From an uncultured Candidatus Saccharibacteria bacterium (GTDB lineage: Bacteria > Patescibacteriota > Saccharimonadia > Saccharimonadales > Saccharimonadaceae), in NCBI GenBank assembly GCA_947307445.1, contig CAMZJD010000002.1:1-46311 (forward strand): a DNA stretch of 46,311 nt. Reading direction: 5' to 3'. The position numbers and the translations under genes are program-made. A model generated the notes under the pieces. The model was not told the DNA's origin, ran no database searches, and saw only the letters and a program-made list of their open reading frames with translations. This document shows, in pieces, positions 1 through 9,840 of this stretch. The first letter of the stretch is position 1, and every line of letters starts with the position of its first letter.

Positions 1-41
1 TCCTTACCATGGATGCGCTCTACCAACTGAGCTATCGCGGC
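1..41 (-). tRNA. tRNA-Thr(GGT), partial (3' part lies outside the window)
   Basis: Reverse complement GCCGCGATAGCTCAGTTGGTAGAGCGCATCCATGGTAAGGA: acceptor 5' strand, D-arm and anticodon loop ATGGTAA (anticodon GGT). Confidence 0.9.
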
Positions 42-96
42 ACTGCGTATATATTACCACAGATAAGCGATAGCTTCAAGTCTGGCTAAGTTTAAT

Positions 97-459
97 TTAA
101 GGTGTAATATAGCTATTATTGTTGGCTTTTTGCCACTGTTCGTTGTATTCTTTGCGGATTTGCGCAGCATTAATCATGCCCATCACGAATATCACTAGGA
201 ATGATACGATACATATACCGAATATAGTAAAGAATATGATACGGAATAGCTTCATGTTGCGGTTAGCGTGGCTAAGCATATCGCTAGCAAGTCGTATGCT
301 TTCGGCGCGAATTTCGGCCGCAGCATCACTTAGTTCTGGATCCGTATCGTATTCTACGGCAAAATCCCGACGACATTTTTCGCAATGCACGTCGCGTTCG
401 CCGACTTTGAATTTAATATTAGCGCCACAGTTTGGGCATTTTTTCTCTACGAATTTCAT
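97..459 (-). CDS. Zinc-ribbon membrane protein, hypothetical
   Basis: N-terminal CPNCG...CEKC zinc ribbon and one C-terminal TM helix. Confidence 0.7.
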   Translation of the reverse strand: MKFVEKKCPNCGANIKFKVGERDVHCEKCRRDFAVEYDTDPELSDAAAEIRAESIRLASDMLSHANRNMKLFRIIFFTIFGICIVSFLVIFVMGMINAAQIRKEYNEQWQKANNNSYITP

Positions 460-1139
460 TAGTTTAGAATTGGTCCATCATCAACTTTATCGTTTGGCCC
501 GACATAATTCGTAATACCGTAGTTCACAGTAATAACTTTAGGTTGGATATTTGGTACTTTTACGAACATTGCCGCACCAATATATTTTTCGAGGCTATAG
601 TCACGAGCATAACGGATTTCGGCCGTGAGCGAATAGTTTTCGTCGCGAGTAATACTAGATACGCGAGCGCCTCTTAGGCCTTCGCTTGCTATCGAAAAGA
701 CCACTATGTAGCCGGACTGGAAATAATTTTCGTCGACCTCCATTGATCCCTCAATGGCATAACTGGCATCAGCGAGATGAGCGTTCATATCCTTCACCTG
801 AGCGACAATCGTATCATATTCAGTCTTAGTCTTAATGACATAATAATCATTGCTCTTGCCGCCAGATAGCTTATAAATAAGGGAATCCTGCTCAGTGGTG
901 CCGCTCGGCAAATATGGCACCGTCAAACTCTCGTATGACACGCCAATTATGTCCGTATCCTCGGCCACCTTAGAGCTTTCAATTGTTTTTTGGGCACGTG
1001 TTTCAATTTGCATGCCAAAGAAAATCATACAAAGCACAAATAGCGCACCGATAAACACGCAAATTGTAACCGTTAGAATAACGTGTGCATCCAACAAGCG
1101 GACGTCTTCTTTTTCGATATTGCCACCCTTTTTAATCAT
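459..1139 (-). CDS. Hypothetical membrane-anchored protein
   Basis: ORF with N-terminal TM helix, adjacent to neighbouring minus-strand genes. Confidence 0.65.
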   Translation of the reverse strand: MIKKGGNIEKEDVRLLDAHVILTVTICVFIGALFVLCMIFFGMQIETRAQKTIESSKVAEDTDIIGVSYESLTVPYLPSGTTEQDSLIYKLSGGKSNDYYVIKTKTEYDTIVAQVKDMNAHLADASYAIEGSMEVDENYFQSGYIVVFSIASEGLRGARVSSITRDENYSLTAEIRYARDYSLEKYIGAAMFVKVPNIQPKVITVNYGITNYVGPNDKVDDGPILN

Positions 1140-1157
1140 TGATATATTCCCTTTCCT

Positions 1158-1700
1158 TTAAATTTTCATAATGTCTGCTTCTTTTTCGGCAAACAATTTA
1201 TCAATTTCATTATTAAAGTTCTTAATCATATCATCAACTTCTTTTTCGGCGCGCTTGCGGGCATCTTCGGCAAGTTCCATGCCTTTGATGTCTTTGCGTG
1301 CATCATCGCGAGCTTTGCGTAGAGCAATACGTGCTTCTTCGACTTTAGCGCTGGCGGTCTTGACGATTTCCTTGCGGCGTTCCTCGGTGAGTGGTGGAAC
1401 TGGCACGCGAATTACGCGGCCATCGTCTGACGGATTGAGGCCAAGGCTCTGATCGGCACGAATTGCGGAGCTAATTTTAGCGATATTATTGGTATCGTAA
1501 GGTGTAATTAGTAGCATTGTGCCACCAGAAACAGTCACGTTGGCAATCTGGTTGAGTGGCGTGAATTGGCCATAGACTTCGGCTTTTACGCTGGCGAGCA
1601 TATCTGGATGGGCGCGGCCAGTGCGGACCTTTTTCATTTCTTCTTTGAAGCGATCCACCGTAGCTTCCATCTTAGTTTTTACGCCGTTAGTATTGAACAT
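1158..1700 (-). CDS. frr: Ribosome recycling factor
   Basis: KVRTGRAHPDML motif and full-length RRF architecture. True start may be Met11 (about 1670), which removes the overlap with parB. Confidence 0.95.
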   Translation of the reverse strand: MFNTNGVKTKMEATVDRFKEEMKKVRTGRAHPDMLASVKAEVYGQFTPLNQIANVTVSGGTMLLITPYDTNNIAKISSAIRADQSLGLNPSDDGRVIRVPVPPLTEERRKEIVKTASAKVEEARIALRKARDDARKDIKGMELAEDARKRAEKEVDDMIKNFNNEIDKLFAEKEADIMKI

Positions 1701-2542
1701 AGTCTTTCATACTCCTTCTCGTTCTTGAATTTAATTACGATGTCGCCGGCGCCCTTGGCATTAGTACGCACTTTCACCTTAAGCCCGAGCTTTTCGCTGA
1801 GGTTAGCGGCACGAGCATCACTCTCGGCGCTAGCTGGGCGTTTTCTGTCAAAGGCGGCCGCTTGAGCGCGCGCTTTCTCTTCAACCATATATTGCTCGAC
1901 CTTGCGAGCACTCCACCCTTCTGCGATTATTTTCGGTAAAACCTTCTCTATAACTTCTGGCTTAGCGGTAATCAATGGGCGCATTTGACCTTCGGATAAA
2001 CCATGTTCCACCATAGCATGCTTAGCACTATCCGGTAAGCTCAGTAGGCGCGTCGTATTTACGATAGCGGACTTGCTTTTGCCTACACGCTTGGCGACTT
2101 CGTCGTCGCTAAGATTAAACTGATTCTTGAGCTTAGCGTAGGCTGTCGCGATTTCAATTGCGTTTAAGTCGGTGCGTTGGACATTTTCAATCAGTGAGAT
2201 TTCGAGACGATTTTGCGCATCAAGAGTGCGAACAACAGATGGGATTGTTTCGAGGCCAGCAATCTTAGAAGCGCGCCAGCGACGTTCACCGGCGACAATC
2301 TTGTATTTGTTGTCCTCTTTGGTGACTACAATTGGCTGCAAAACGCCATGCTCTTTGATAGACTCGGCAAGAGCATTCAGCTCTTCTGGCTTAAAATCTC
2401 GGCGTGGCTGATCTGGGTCCGGGATAATATCGTCTATTTTAATATCACGAAGCTGACTCTTGTCTTCGTCCTTAGTGGGGTCGAAGGCGGAGTCAATTCG
2501 GTCAGTGGGAATTAGTGACTCGAAGCCTCTACCTAATGCCAT
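1679..2542 (-). CDS. parB: Chromosome partitioning protein ParB
   Basis: DIIPDPDQPRRDF, GERRWRAS and LIENVQRTDLNAIE motifs, followed by an HTH. Confidence 0.95.
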   Translation of the reverse strand: MALGRGFESLIPTDRIDSAFDPTKDEDKSQLRDIKIDDIIPDPDQPRRDFKPEELNALAESIKEHGVLQPIVVTKEDNKYKIVAGERRWRASKIAGLETIPSVVRTLDAQNRLEISLIENVQRTDLNAIEIATAYAKLKNQFNLSDDEVAKRVGKSKSAIVNTTRLLSLPDSAKHAMVEHGLSEGQMRPLITAKPEVIEKVLPKIIAEGWSARKVEQYMVEEKARAQAAAFDRKRPASAESDARAANLSEKLGLKVKVRTNAKGAGDIVIKFKNEKEYERLCSILTA

Positions 2543-3309
2543 TATTTCGTCCTTTCGATTACCTCTTCGGCGAGCGATTTGTAAGCCTTGGCACCCTTGC
2601 TAAAACGGTCATATTGACCGATAGCGACGCCGTGGCTAGGAGCCTCGGCAAGACGAACATTACGCGGGATAGTTGTATCAAACACCTTATCTTTAAAGTA
2701 TTTCTTAATTTCGGCAAGCACCTCAGAACTGAGCGAGGTGCGACGGTCATACATAGTAGCTAAGACACCCAAAAGCTTTAGGTCTGGGTTCATCGCTTTC
2801 TTTACTAGATTCATTGATTCAAGAAGCTGCGCAACGCCTTCGAGCGCGTAGAATTCGGTTTGTACTGGGAGAAGCAGATAGTCTGCCGCAATCATGCCAT
2901 TGACGGTTAGCAATGAGAGGCTAGGCGGACTATCAATAATAATAAAATCATATTTGTCGTTAATTTCATCAATAGCGCGCTTCAAGATACGGAATTTGTC
3001 TTCCATTTCGGCCATTTGCACTTCAACGTTGGCGAGCTCTGGAATGGTCGGAGCTATAAAGAGGTGCTTATTTTTTTCGACCTTAGTTACAATATCGGCA
3101 AGTGTGGCCTCGCCTAACATTACATCACACATGGACTTATCCAGCTCGCGCTTATCAATACCGAGGCCAGAGCTGGCGTTGCCTTGCGGATCAAAATCAA
3201 TTAACAGCGTATCTTTGCCTGATTTAGCTAAATAAAAAGCCAAGTTGATAGACGTTGTCGTCTTACCAACACCTCCTTTTTGATTGGTAACAGTGATTAC
3301 CTTTGCCAT
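2542..3309 (-). CDS. parA: Chromosome partitioning ATPase ParA/Soj
   Basis: Deviant Walker A KGGVGKTT, DFDPQGNAS, IIIDSPPSL. Confidence 0.96.
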   Translation of the reverse strand: MAKVITVTNQKGGVGKTTTSINLAFYLAKSGKDTLLIDFDPQGNASSGLGIDKRELDKSMCDVMLGEATLADIVTKVEKNKHLFIAPTIPELANVEVQMAEMEDKFRILKRAIDEINDKYDFIIIDSPPSLSLLTVNGMIAADYLLLPVQTEFYALEGVAQLLESMNLVKKAMNPDLKLLGVLATMYDRRTSLSSEVLAEIKKYFKDKVFDTTIPRNVRLAEAPSHGVAIGQYDRFSKGAKAYKSLAEEVIERTK

Positions 3310-3350
3310 ATCTTTATTTTACATTAAACTCCACTTTAATTAAAGAGAAA

Positions 3351-4310
3351 CTACCAAATATAGCTCTGGATGATTTCAGGCAACGGAATCTCGAGCAGTA
3401 TCAGTGCGTCGGTTTCTAGACGTGAGCTCAAATATTTAACTAATTCAAAATCATCACCGAAGAATTTGACTTTTGCATTGAATTTTTGGTCGGCTGGACG
3501 CTCACCTAAAACTAAAATTTCTGACATCAGGTCGTAATTTACTTTGCGGAGATTATTGAAATTATTCGTCACAAGGATACGTACATTCGCATCGAGCTCA
3601 TAGATGGACTGTAGGCCGTATTTAACTGATGTTTTAGAGCCAGAGGCGGAATCATCTAAGATAATCGAGCCGCGCAAACCACGCGCTGGAGCCATACGAC
3701 CATGAATCGGCGTGAAGCTTTTTAGACCCTCTTTTATCTTTTCGGGCGGAATCTGAAAGAGATGCCCCACGGCAGCAGCCATGATGAGCGGGCGGAGATT
3801 ATAATTACCGATTACCTTAATATGCCCAGCATGGATGCGGAACCCCTCGGGTCCTACTATGTCGCCAGTACAACCTTCGATTGTCTTCCAGTCGTCCTCA
3901 AAGTAGTAGTCGGCCGGATATTCATTACCATAGGTAATAATGTTGGTATTTTGAAGATATTTTGCAAATTCTTGCGGCACATCGTTAAAGTTCAACACGA
4001 CATAATTTGCGCGATTTGCAAGCGCAAAGTATCGTTGCGCCTCTTCGTCAGTTTCGCAAGCGGTAATAATCACGATATCTGGATTTATGTCAGGAAAAGC
4101 CGAGCTGGAATTATAGTCGAGCACAATGACATCTTCGAGCACATTTTTATTAATGCCCATCGTAACAGTAAGCTCTTCACTCAAGATAAAACCGAGAGCA
4201 CGAATGGCGGATTTGCGACCATAGCTGCCGCAAACTACAATACTTTTGATTGTGTCGTATTTTTTAAGATAGCGTTCGATGCGCTTTTTCGGGTTTCCAA
4301 ATAGTGGCAT
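3351..4310 (-). CDS. Mur ligase-like protein with degenerate P-loop
   Basis: Mur central/C-terminal domain layout (IHGRMAPARG, IILDDSASGSKTS), but P-loop is CGSYGRKSA rather than TGTNGKT(S). Confidence 0.7.
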   Translation of the reverse strand: MPLFGNPKKRIERYLKKYDTIKSIVVCGSYGRKSAIRALGFILSEELTVTMGINKNVLEDVIVLDYNSSSAFPDINPDIVIITACETDEEAQRYFALANRANYVVLNFNDVPQEFAKYLQNTNIITYGNEYPADYYFEDDWKTIEGCTGDIVGPEGFRIHAGHIKVIGNYNLRPLIMAAAVGHLFQIPPEKIKEGLKSFTPIHGRMAPARGLRGSIILDDSASGSKTSVKYGLQSIYELDANVRILVTNNFNNLRKVNYDLMSEILVLGERPADQKFNAKVKFFGDDFELVKYLSSRLETDALILLEIPLPEIIQSYIW

Positions 4311-4930
4311 TATTTTTTACCTTTCTTTGCCGCCAAGCGTTTCGCGGCGCGCGCGGCTTTTAGCTCTAACGCTTCGTCATGCGAATGGACGCCAAAGAAG
4401 AGATCTGTAATACCATTAATTAAGAGATAGGTTCCAAAGAGCTCAATATGGGTAGTAGCACTTAAGCCTGAGCCAGCAAAGAGAACGAATGCTAGGACTG
4501 CGCCAAGCGTACCGTTGATTACCCACATGAAGCTGTCAGTCATATTCACGAAACTCGTGAAGCCAAGAATGATTGTAACGACTGATGCAAACAGCACATA
4601 GCCACTCAAGATTATGATGCGGAGCCAAATTAGATCAGCCGCGCCGACACCTGGGATAGCTGTGACCAAAAGCGAAACAGCAATGGCAATCTCAAGAAGC
4701 CCCAAGAAAAGCGGAAAGCCCCAGTTGGCCTGTTTGCGGCTACGATGAATCATGTTGGCCAGTTCAATAAAACCTAGGCACAGCATCGTCCAGCCGACGA
4801 TTTGTATTAGTACTTCTGTATCACCACCCGTAGCAAACATCATGCACATGCCGGCAATAATAGAAATTGCACCTTTCATGGCAAAAGTCAGCCAGTGGCT
4901 TTCGATAAATTTTTTTGTGGTTGTGCTCAC
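4310..4930 (-). CDS. HdeD/DUF308-like multi-spanning membrane protein
   Basis: Six hydrophobic segments with HdeD-like features. Confidence 0.65.
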   Translation of the reverse strand: MSTTTKKFIESHWLTFAMKGAISIIAGMCMMFATGGDTEVLIQIVGWTMLCLGFIELANMIHRSRKQANWGFPLFLGLLEIAIAVSLLVTAIPGVGAADLIWLRIIILSGYVLFASVVTIILGFTSFVNMTDSFMWVINGTLGAVLAFVLFAGSGLSATTHIELFGTYLLINGITDLFFGVHSHDEALELKAARAAKRLAAKKGKK

Positions 4931-4999
4931 GACAAAAAGCTCCTATTTCTTTACTTAAAGTATATTTTAAACAGAAGCGTTTTGCAAGCACTCTACCGC

Positions 5000-6019
5000 T
5001 TAAACGTGGCGGATTTTAGCGCGAGTTTTTTCGAACAGATAGTCCAACTTATATTGAGCTGGTTTTATGATTAGATCGTGAGCATGGAGATACTTGAGTT
5101 CTTCAACACCAAAACTTCGCTTGAACTGGCTTACACCGTAAAAGCGATGAGTAGTGTCATCTTCGGCCGTAATACCCCAAAAGTTATAGCGCTTGATGCC
5201 ACGCTCGCGTGCATCTTTCATGGCCGCAAGATGAAGTAGTGGTGCCCCGGAATACTTCGTGCCAAGTTCAGTAGAAACACCATAGTGGTAAGATGCTTCA
5301 TTGCCATAAAAAATCATGAAGTTTTGGGCGAGTATTTCGTCGCCAAGTTTAGCGGTATATATCTTGACTTCATCATAATTCGCGAAGGCTTCGAATTGCT
5401 TGCGTAGGAAATCTTCCGAAAATTCGACAAATTTATGACGGGCTGCAGTCTGGAGCTGTATTTCATAGAATTCGTGAATGTCTTTTGGATTAGTGCTGGT
5501 TGATACGACGATGTCGTTCTTTTGTGCTTTGCGAATCTTGCGGCGCAAGCCCTGCGAGGCGCCAGCTAGGATTTCTTCTTCACTCTTATTTAAGTCGAGA
5601 ATTCCGGCGTATTCTACCGATAAATACATTGGGGCTGGTTTTAGCCCTAAGTCGGCAAATAGCTGATTATTTTCGGGCGTGTCGGTAATCTGTGGCCGAA
5701 TCCGAACGAAGGAACAGTTATCATGTTTAGCTTGTTCTTTAATGTCGGCAAAAATCGCTTCGCGCAATTCCTGATTATCCCAATCTAGGATTGGCCCGCC
5801 CGCAATAGCCATGTAGGTGCCACGCTTGGCAGTCTCAACTTGGCCAACATAGGCACCGATTACTTCGCCTTTTTTGCCAAGTGCGATACGGCGGATGACT
5901 TTTTTATGACGAGCGAGATGAAAATCTCCCCAGGCCCACGATTGAAGAAAATTTGCGTCCGCATGACTCGTGACAAATTCATCCCATTGTTGCTGACTTT
6001 CAGCATCAACTATCTTCAT
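5000..6019 (-). CDS. FemAB/FemX-family peptidoglycan bridge aminoacyltransferase-like protein
   Basis: ANFLQSWAWGDFH, GGPILDW, YHYGVSTE, YNFWGI motifs. Confidence 0.85.
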   Translation of the reverse strand: MKIVDAESQQQWDEFVTSHADANFLQSWAWGDFHLARHKKVIRRIALGKKGEVIGAYVGQVETAKRGTYMAIAGGPILDWDNQELREAIFADIKEQAKHDNCSFVRIRPQITDTPENNQLFADLGLKPAPMYLSVEYAGILDLNKSEEEILAGASQGLRRKIRKAQKNDIVVSTSTNPKDIHEFYEIQLQTAARHKFVEFSEDFLRKQFEAFANYDEVKIYTAKLGDEILAQNFMIFYGNEASYHYGVSTELGTKYSGAPLLHLAAMKDARERGIKRYNFWGITAEDDTTHRFYGVSQFKRSFGVEELKYLHAHDLIIKPAQYKLDYLFEKTRAKIRHV

Positions 6020-6858
6020 TTTCTCCCCTTTAATGAGTTATAGATTAAAGCTGCGCCAAAGATTACTAAAATAATACCAATTCCAGCCAGAACCCAGTTG
6101 ATTCCCTTATTGTTTTGAGCAAAACGGTTGATGAATTCTTCGGCCGTTTCACTACCTTCATCAACTTCAAAGAATGTCTCCTTGCTGCTGGAACGAAATT
6201 CGGCAAAGCTATCTCCTTTTTGCTGGGCAATAACAGTGATGGTTTTATCTTTGACGTACTGATAGCTAATTCGATAGTCGCCAATAGCCGGATTGGATGG
6301 GTCGGCAGAATTTGTTAAGTATTCATTAAATATTTTTAGATCGCCATGGTAAAGCTCTGCAATCTCATCTGGGCCGAGCGTGGTGTCGTAGCTTAATTTT
6401 TGAATCAATGTTTTGGGCAAAATGTAGGCACCAAATTTTTGATCTGTGGCGATAAAATCCTGGCTCTCATATTTTTGTTCACTTGGATTAACATGATTTG
6501 AGCCAAAATCTTTGGAGTCGATTAAGCCCTCATGCCAAGTTTTGACGTATTCGCAAGCATCATCACAACTCTGGAACCACTGATAAGTCTCGACTACACG
6601 GCGCAGCATGACTGTACGCCGGCCAATACCGATTAAATTGTCAGACAGTATGCCTTCAGCTGTGAGTTTTCCAGATACACCAACTAGTTTACCCTCATAG
6701 GCGGAATTTACGTGTTCGTAATCCGCGGCCACCACATCGGCACGCGCTTCATTGATGAGCGTCTCGAAAGTATTAGCGCGATTTAGCGCCATAATCAGAG
6801 TGGCAATACCTAGCAACGCTAGGATAATCCCGATAATTGATATGCGACGTCGTTTCAT
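6016..6858 (-). CDS. TMEM43-family-like membrane protein
   Basis: N-terminal TM, YEHVNSAYEGKLVGVSGKL, LRRVVETYQW, W..GLIDSKDF..NHVNPS, C-terminal TM: pattern typical of the TMEM43/LUMA family. Confidence 0.65.
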   Translation of the reverse strand: MKRRRISIIGIILALLGIATLIMALNRANTFETLINEARADVVAADYEHVNSAYEGKLVGVSGKLTAEGILSDNLIGIGRRTVMLRRVVETYQWFQSCDDACEYVKTWHEGLIDSKDFGSNHVNPSEQKYESQDFIATDQKFGAYILPKTLIQKLSYDTTLGPDEIAELYHGDLKIFNEYLTNSADPSNPAIGDYRISYQYVKDKTITVIAQQKGDSFAEFRSSSKETFFEVDEGSETAEEFINRFAQNNKGINWVLAGIGIILVIFGAALIYNSLKGRK

Positions 6859-6867
6859 ATTCTCCTC

Positions 6868-7884
6868 CTATAAATGACGATGCTTTTTACGCGCGACTTC
6901 TAACATATGAACAAATTTATAGCGGAATGGTCGGATGACCAAATCCTGTGCTGGCAAGTAGGTAACCTGTTCGCCGCCAAAGCCAGTTTTAAAAGTAGTA
7001 ACGCCAGCATAGCGATGATGGGGTGAATTAGGTGGCGCAATGCCAAATAAGTTATAACGCTTCATGCCTAGATCCTTCGCATCGCGGATAACTTGCCATT
7101 GCAAAGCATAAGCGCCAGGATATTTGCGCCCCTCTTCCGTAGAGGCCGCTTCATGGTAAATAGCCTCTGGCGATTGCATAATAATGAGCCCTTTAGCGAG
7201 CGGCTTGCCATTAAGTGAGGCAGTATAGATGCGCGCGGCACCCTCAAACGCTTCGTGCTGAGCCTCGATAAAGCGGCGCGAGGACGGGATGAAGTCTTGG
7301 CGCTTGGCAGTTTCGAGCTGAAGATTATAAAAATCCGTAAAAGCGTATTTGCTCGTATCAAAAGTCACCTCAATGCCGAGTTTTTGCGCGCGACGCACCT
7401 CGTAACGCGTTTGGCGACGCATGTCTTTCAGTAAATCGTCTTCAGAAAGGCTCAAATCGAGCATTACTGTATGTTCAGCGTGTAAATGCATTGGCGATGG
7501 AACCAGACCAAGTTCTCTTACGAGTTGCTGATTATTGTAATCGTCTGGAATATTTGGACGCATACGCACAAAAACACATTTTTCACGTTCGGCCACTTTG
7601 CGGATCTCTTGCATAAAGGCTTTTACGGCGCGCTTATTGCGGTCCCAATCTAGGAGCGGCCCACCAGGAATTTCCAGGTAGGCGCCGCGTTTAGCCTTCT
7701 TTAAAATAACTACGGCCGAGCCAATGAGATCATCGCCGTCATAGAGCCCAAAATAGAATACTTTTTCACCATCGAGCTCGTAGACCTTGCCCCAACCGGC
7801 GCTTTGCAAAAAGTTCGCCTCAGGATGATTGGCACGGACATAGTTGTCTAGATCGATGGGGTTAATTTTGCAAAGTTTAATCAT
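6868..7884 (-). CDS. FemAB/FemX-family aminoacyltransferase-like protein (paralogue)
   Basis: ANFLQSAGWGKVYE, GGPLLDWDRN, YNLFGIAPPNSPHHRYAGVTTFKTGFGG. Confidence 0.85.
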   Translation of the reverse strand: MIKLCKINPIDLDNYVRANHPEANFLQSAGWGKVYELDGEKVFYFGLYDGDDLIGSAVVILKKAKRGAYLEIPGGPLLDWDRNKRAVKAFMQEIRKVAEREKCVFVRMRPNIPDDYNNQQLVRELGLVPSPMHLHAEHTVMLDLSLSEDDLLKDMRRQTRYEVRRAQKLGIEVTFDTSKYAFTDFYNLQLETAKRQDFIPSSRRFIEAQHEAFEGAARIYTASLNGKPLAKGLIIMQSPEAIYHEAASTEEGRKYPGAYALQWQVIRDAKDLGMKRYNLFGIAPPNSPHHRYAGVTTFKTGFGGEQVTYLPAQDLVIRPFRYKFVHMLEVARKKHRHL

Positions 7885-8572
7885 GTTTGTCTCCGGCTAG
7901 TTTATGAACTTTTTCGGCAATTACGTCCGCCAACTCCTGAGTGTCCACGAGGTAGCGCGAATGGCGCCAGCCTTCTCTCATGTCTAGCTCGGAGTTCCGA
8001 AGTAGTTCATGCATTTTCTTACCCTGGCGCGGAGGAGTAATATTATCGTCCGTGCCCCAAATAATTTGCGTCGGCGTGGTAATATTGTCTAGTTTTAGGA
8101 CTTTGTCGGAGTTGAGCATATTATCGAGAGTCTGTTTCATATTTTCTGGCGCAGCATCATAATCACTGGCGCCAACTACTTTATGAAATGCCTTGCGTAA
8201 CACTTTGCTTTTCTTGAGCGGAGCAAAGGTTTTGGCGAGTACTTTTGCCATATTTCGTTTTGTCGATTCTTCATATATGCCGGCCGAATCAAGTAAAATG
8301 AGGCCTTTGAGATAATCCGAGCCCTTGTCGTTGAGCATGTTTAACAATATGCGACCGCCGTTACTATGACCAAGCGCAATACTGCCTTTCGGGATACTTT
8401 TTGCCGCCCATTTTGCGTAATCTTCAATTGTGTAGACCTCATCAGATTCAGTGCCGAGGCCGGGAACGCGCAATAACTCAGCTTCAATTTGATGCTTTTT
8501 GAGACACTTTATTACTTCTAACCACGGCTCTGGTTTATAAGTCCATCCGTGGATAATATATAGCTTTTGCAT
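7877..8572 (-). CDS. Alpha/beta hydrolase
   Basis: IIHGWTYKPEPW, GHSNGG nucleophile elbow, C-terminal GWRHSRYL histidine region. Confidence 0.85.
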   Translation of the reverse strand: MQKLYIIHGWTYKPEPWLEVIKCLKKHQIEAELLRVPGLGTESDEVYTIEDYAKWAAKSIPKGSIALGHSNGGRILLNMLNDKGSDYLKGLILLDSAGIYEESTKRNMAKVLAKTFAPLKKSKVLRKAFHKVVGASDYDAAPENMKQTLDNMLNSDKVLKLDNITTPTQIIWGTDDNITPPRQGKKMHELLRNSELDMREGWRHSRYLVDTQELADVIAEKVHKLAGDKHD

Positions 8573-9840
8573 TATTCTAGCCCCCAGCTTGCGCGACGAC
8601 GGCGATGCGCCTCGTCTTGGCGCGCTAATTTATCAACGTCGTTCGGATTAGCGAGTAATTTCTCGACAATCCATTCAAGATATTGGCTACCTTTGAAAAT
8701 CACAGTCTCCTTGCCGGTAAGATTTTCTTCGAGATACTTCAATGCCTGCTGTGGTTTATCGAAAGAAACTACGTCGCACTTATCTTTTATTAGCGGATAA
8801 GTGTATTTTTTGGTGCGGCGGCCGATCATTATAATTTTTTCTGCTTTTACGTCGAGCAACAACTGCGCTAATTTTTTGTGTTCTTCACCCTCTAATTGGC
8901 CTTGGTCAATAATATCACCAATAACCAACCATTTATGAGGTGCATGCATGACTTTAACCATGTCGAGCACTGTAGTCATACTGATAATATGTGCATTATA
9001 GCTACTGTCGACAATCTTGATGCCTTTCTTGCCGTCTAGATAGTTACTACGAGCTGGCGGCATTTTGAAGCTAGCTAGCTTGTAATCAATCTTTTCGCCA
9101 AGATAATCCATCAATTCACTTAGCATTAGTAATTGGACCGTAACGTCACGCGGCATAGGTTCCTGGAATTCAAACTTATGTTTGCCGAAATCAAAGACGG
9201 CGCGTTCTGGGTACACCTCGTAACTCTTTAGCTCGCTTTGATTTACTGGCACAATCTTGGCAGAAATACCATCGGTACATTCGTGCATCTTGGGGTTTTC
9301 GTCGTCAATTAATACGAGTTTACGCGTATTCTGCGGTATGGTCGAAAATTCATGCGCGATAGCTTCGTCAATGTCTTTAAACTTGCCGGAGTTGACTTCG
9401 TTTTCGAAATACACCGCATGTGAGCGGCCGAGTGATACCCAGCAACTTACTTCTGGTTTAAGCCATTTAGCGATAAACTCCGCCTCATGGGGGCGCTCGC
9501 CGTCACATTCAACAATATAAAACTTCTCAACATGCTTATAGGTGAAAGCGCGTAATGGCGCCTTTAAGAGGAGCGCGATCCATTTTAGTTTGCTACCCGT
9601 GATACCAGTAAGGCCCAAAATATCAAAAGCAATGCCGAAGGCCGAGTTGGCATTATGCGAGTAATGCGCCTTATTGCCTAGCTGGCTTTCAATAAGATTG
9701 AGCATGGTGGTTTTGCCGGCCGATCCGGTGACGATAATGATGCGCGGGTGCCAGCGTCGGAGTGAATAATTCGCGAAGAACTTAAAGTAGCCCGCCGCGA
9801 CGAAATAGAACTTCTTCTTTAATTTTGCAATGACTGTCAT
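8572..9840 (-). CDS. Mur ligase family protein (MurF-like)
   Basis: IIIVTGSAGKTTM P-loop, VDSSYNAHIISM, VIGDIIDQGQLEGEEH. The canonical N-terminal UDP-binding domain is not evident. Confidence 0.85.
   Translation of the reverse strand: MTVIAKLKKKFYFVAAGYFKFFANYSLRRWHPRIIIVTGSAGKTTMLNLIESQLGNKAHYSHNANSAFGIAFDILGLTGITGSKLKWIALLLKAPLRAFTYKHVEKFYIVECDGERPHEAEFIAKWLKPEVSCWVSLGRSHAVYFENEVNSGKFKDIDEAIAHEFSTIPQNTRKLVLIDDENPKMHECTDGISAKIVPVNQSELKSYEVYPERAVFDFGKHKFEFQEPMPRDVTVQLLMLSELMDYLGEKIDYKLASFKMPPARSNYLDGKKGIKIVDSSYNAHIISMTTVLDMVKVMHAPHKWLVIGDIIDQGQLEGEEHKKLAQLLLDVKAEKIIMIGRRTKKYTYPLIKDKCDVVSFDKPQQALKYLEENLTGKETVIFKGSQYLEWIVEKLLANPNDVDKLARQDEAHRRRRASWGLE

Noticed and set aside
1679-1700. parB/frr reading-frame overlap as a programmed feature
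   Set aside because: Starting frr at Met11 (about 1670) removes the overlap and matches usual RRF N-termini; probably a start-site artefact.
2542-3350. parS site search around parAB
   Set aside because: I did not find a TGTTTCACGTGAAACA-like 16-mer near parAB by eye; not claimed either way.
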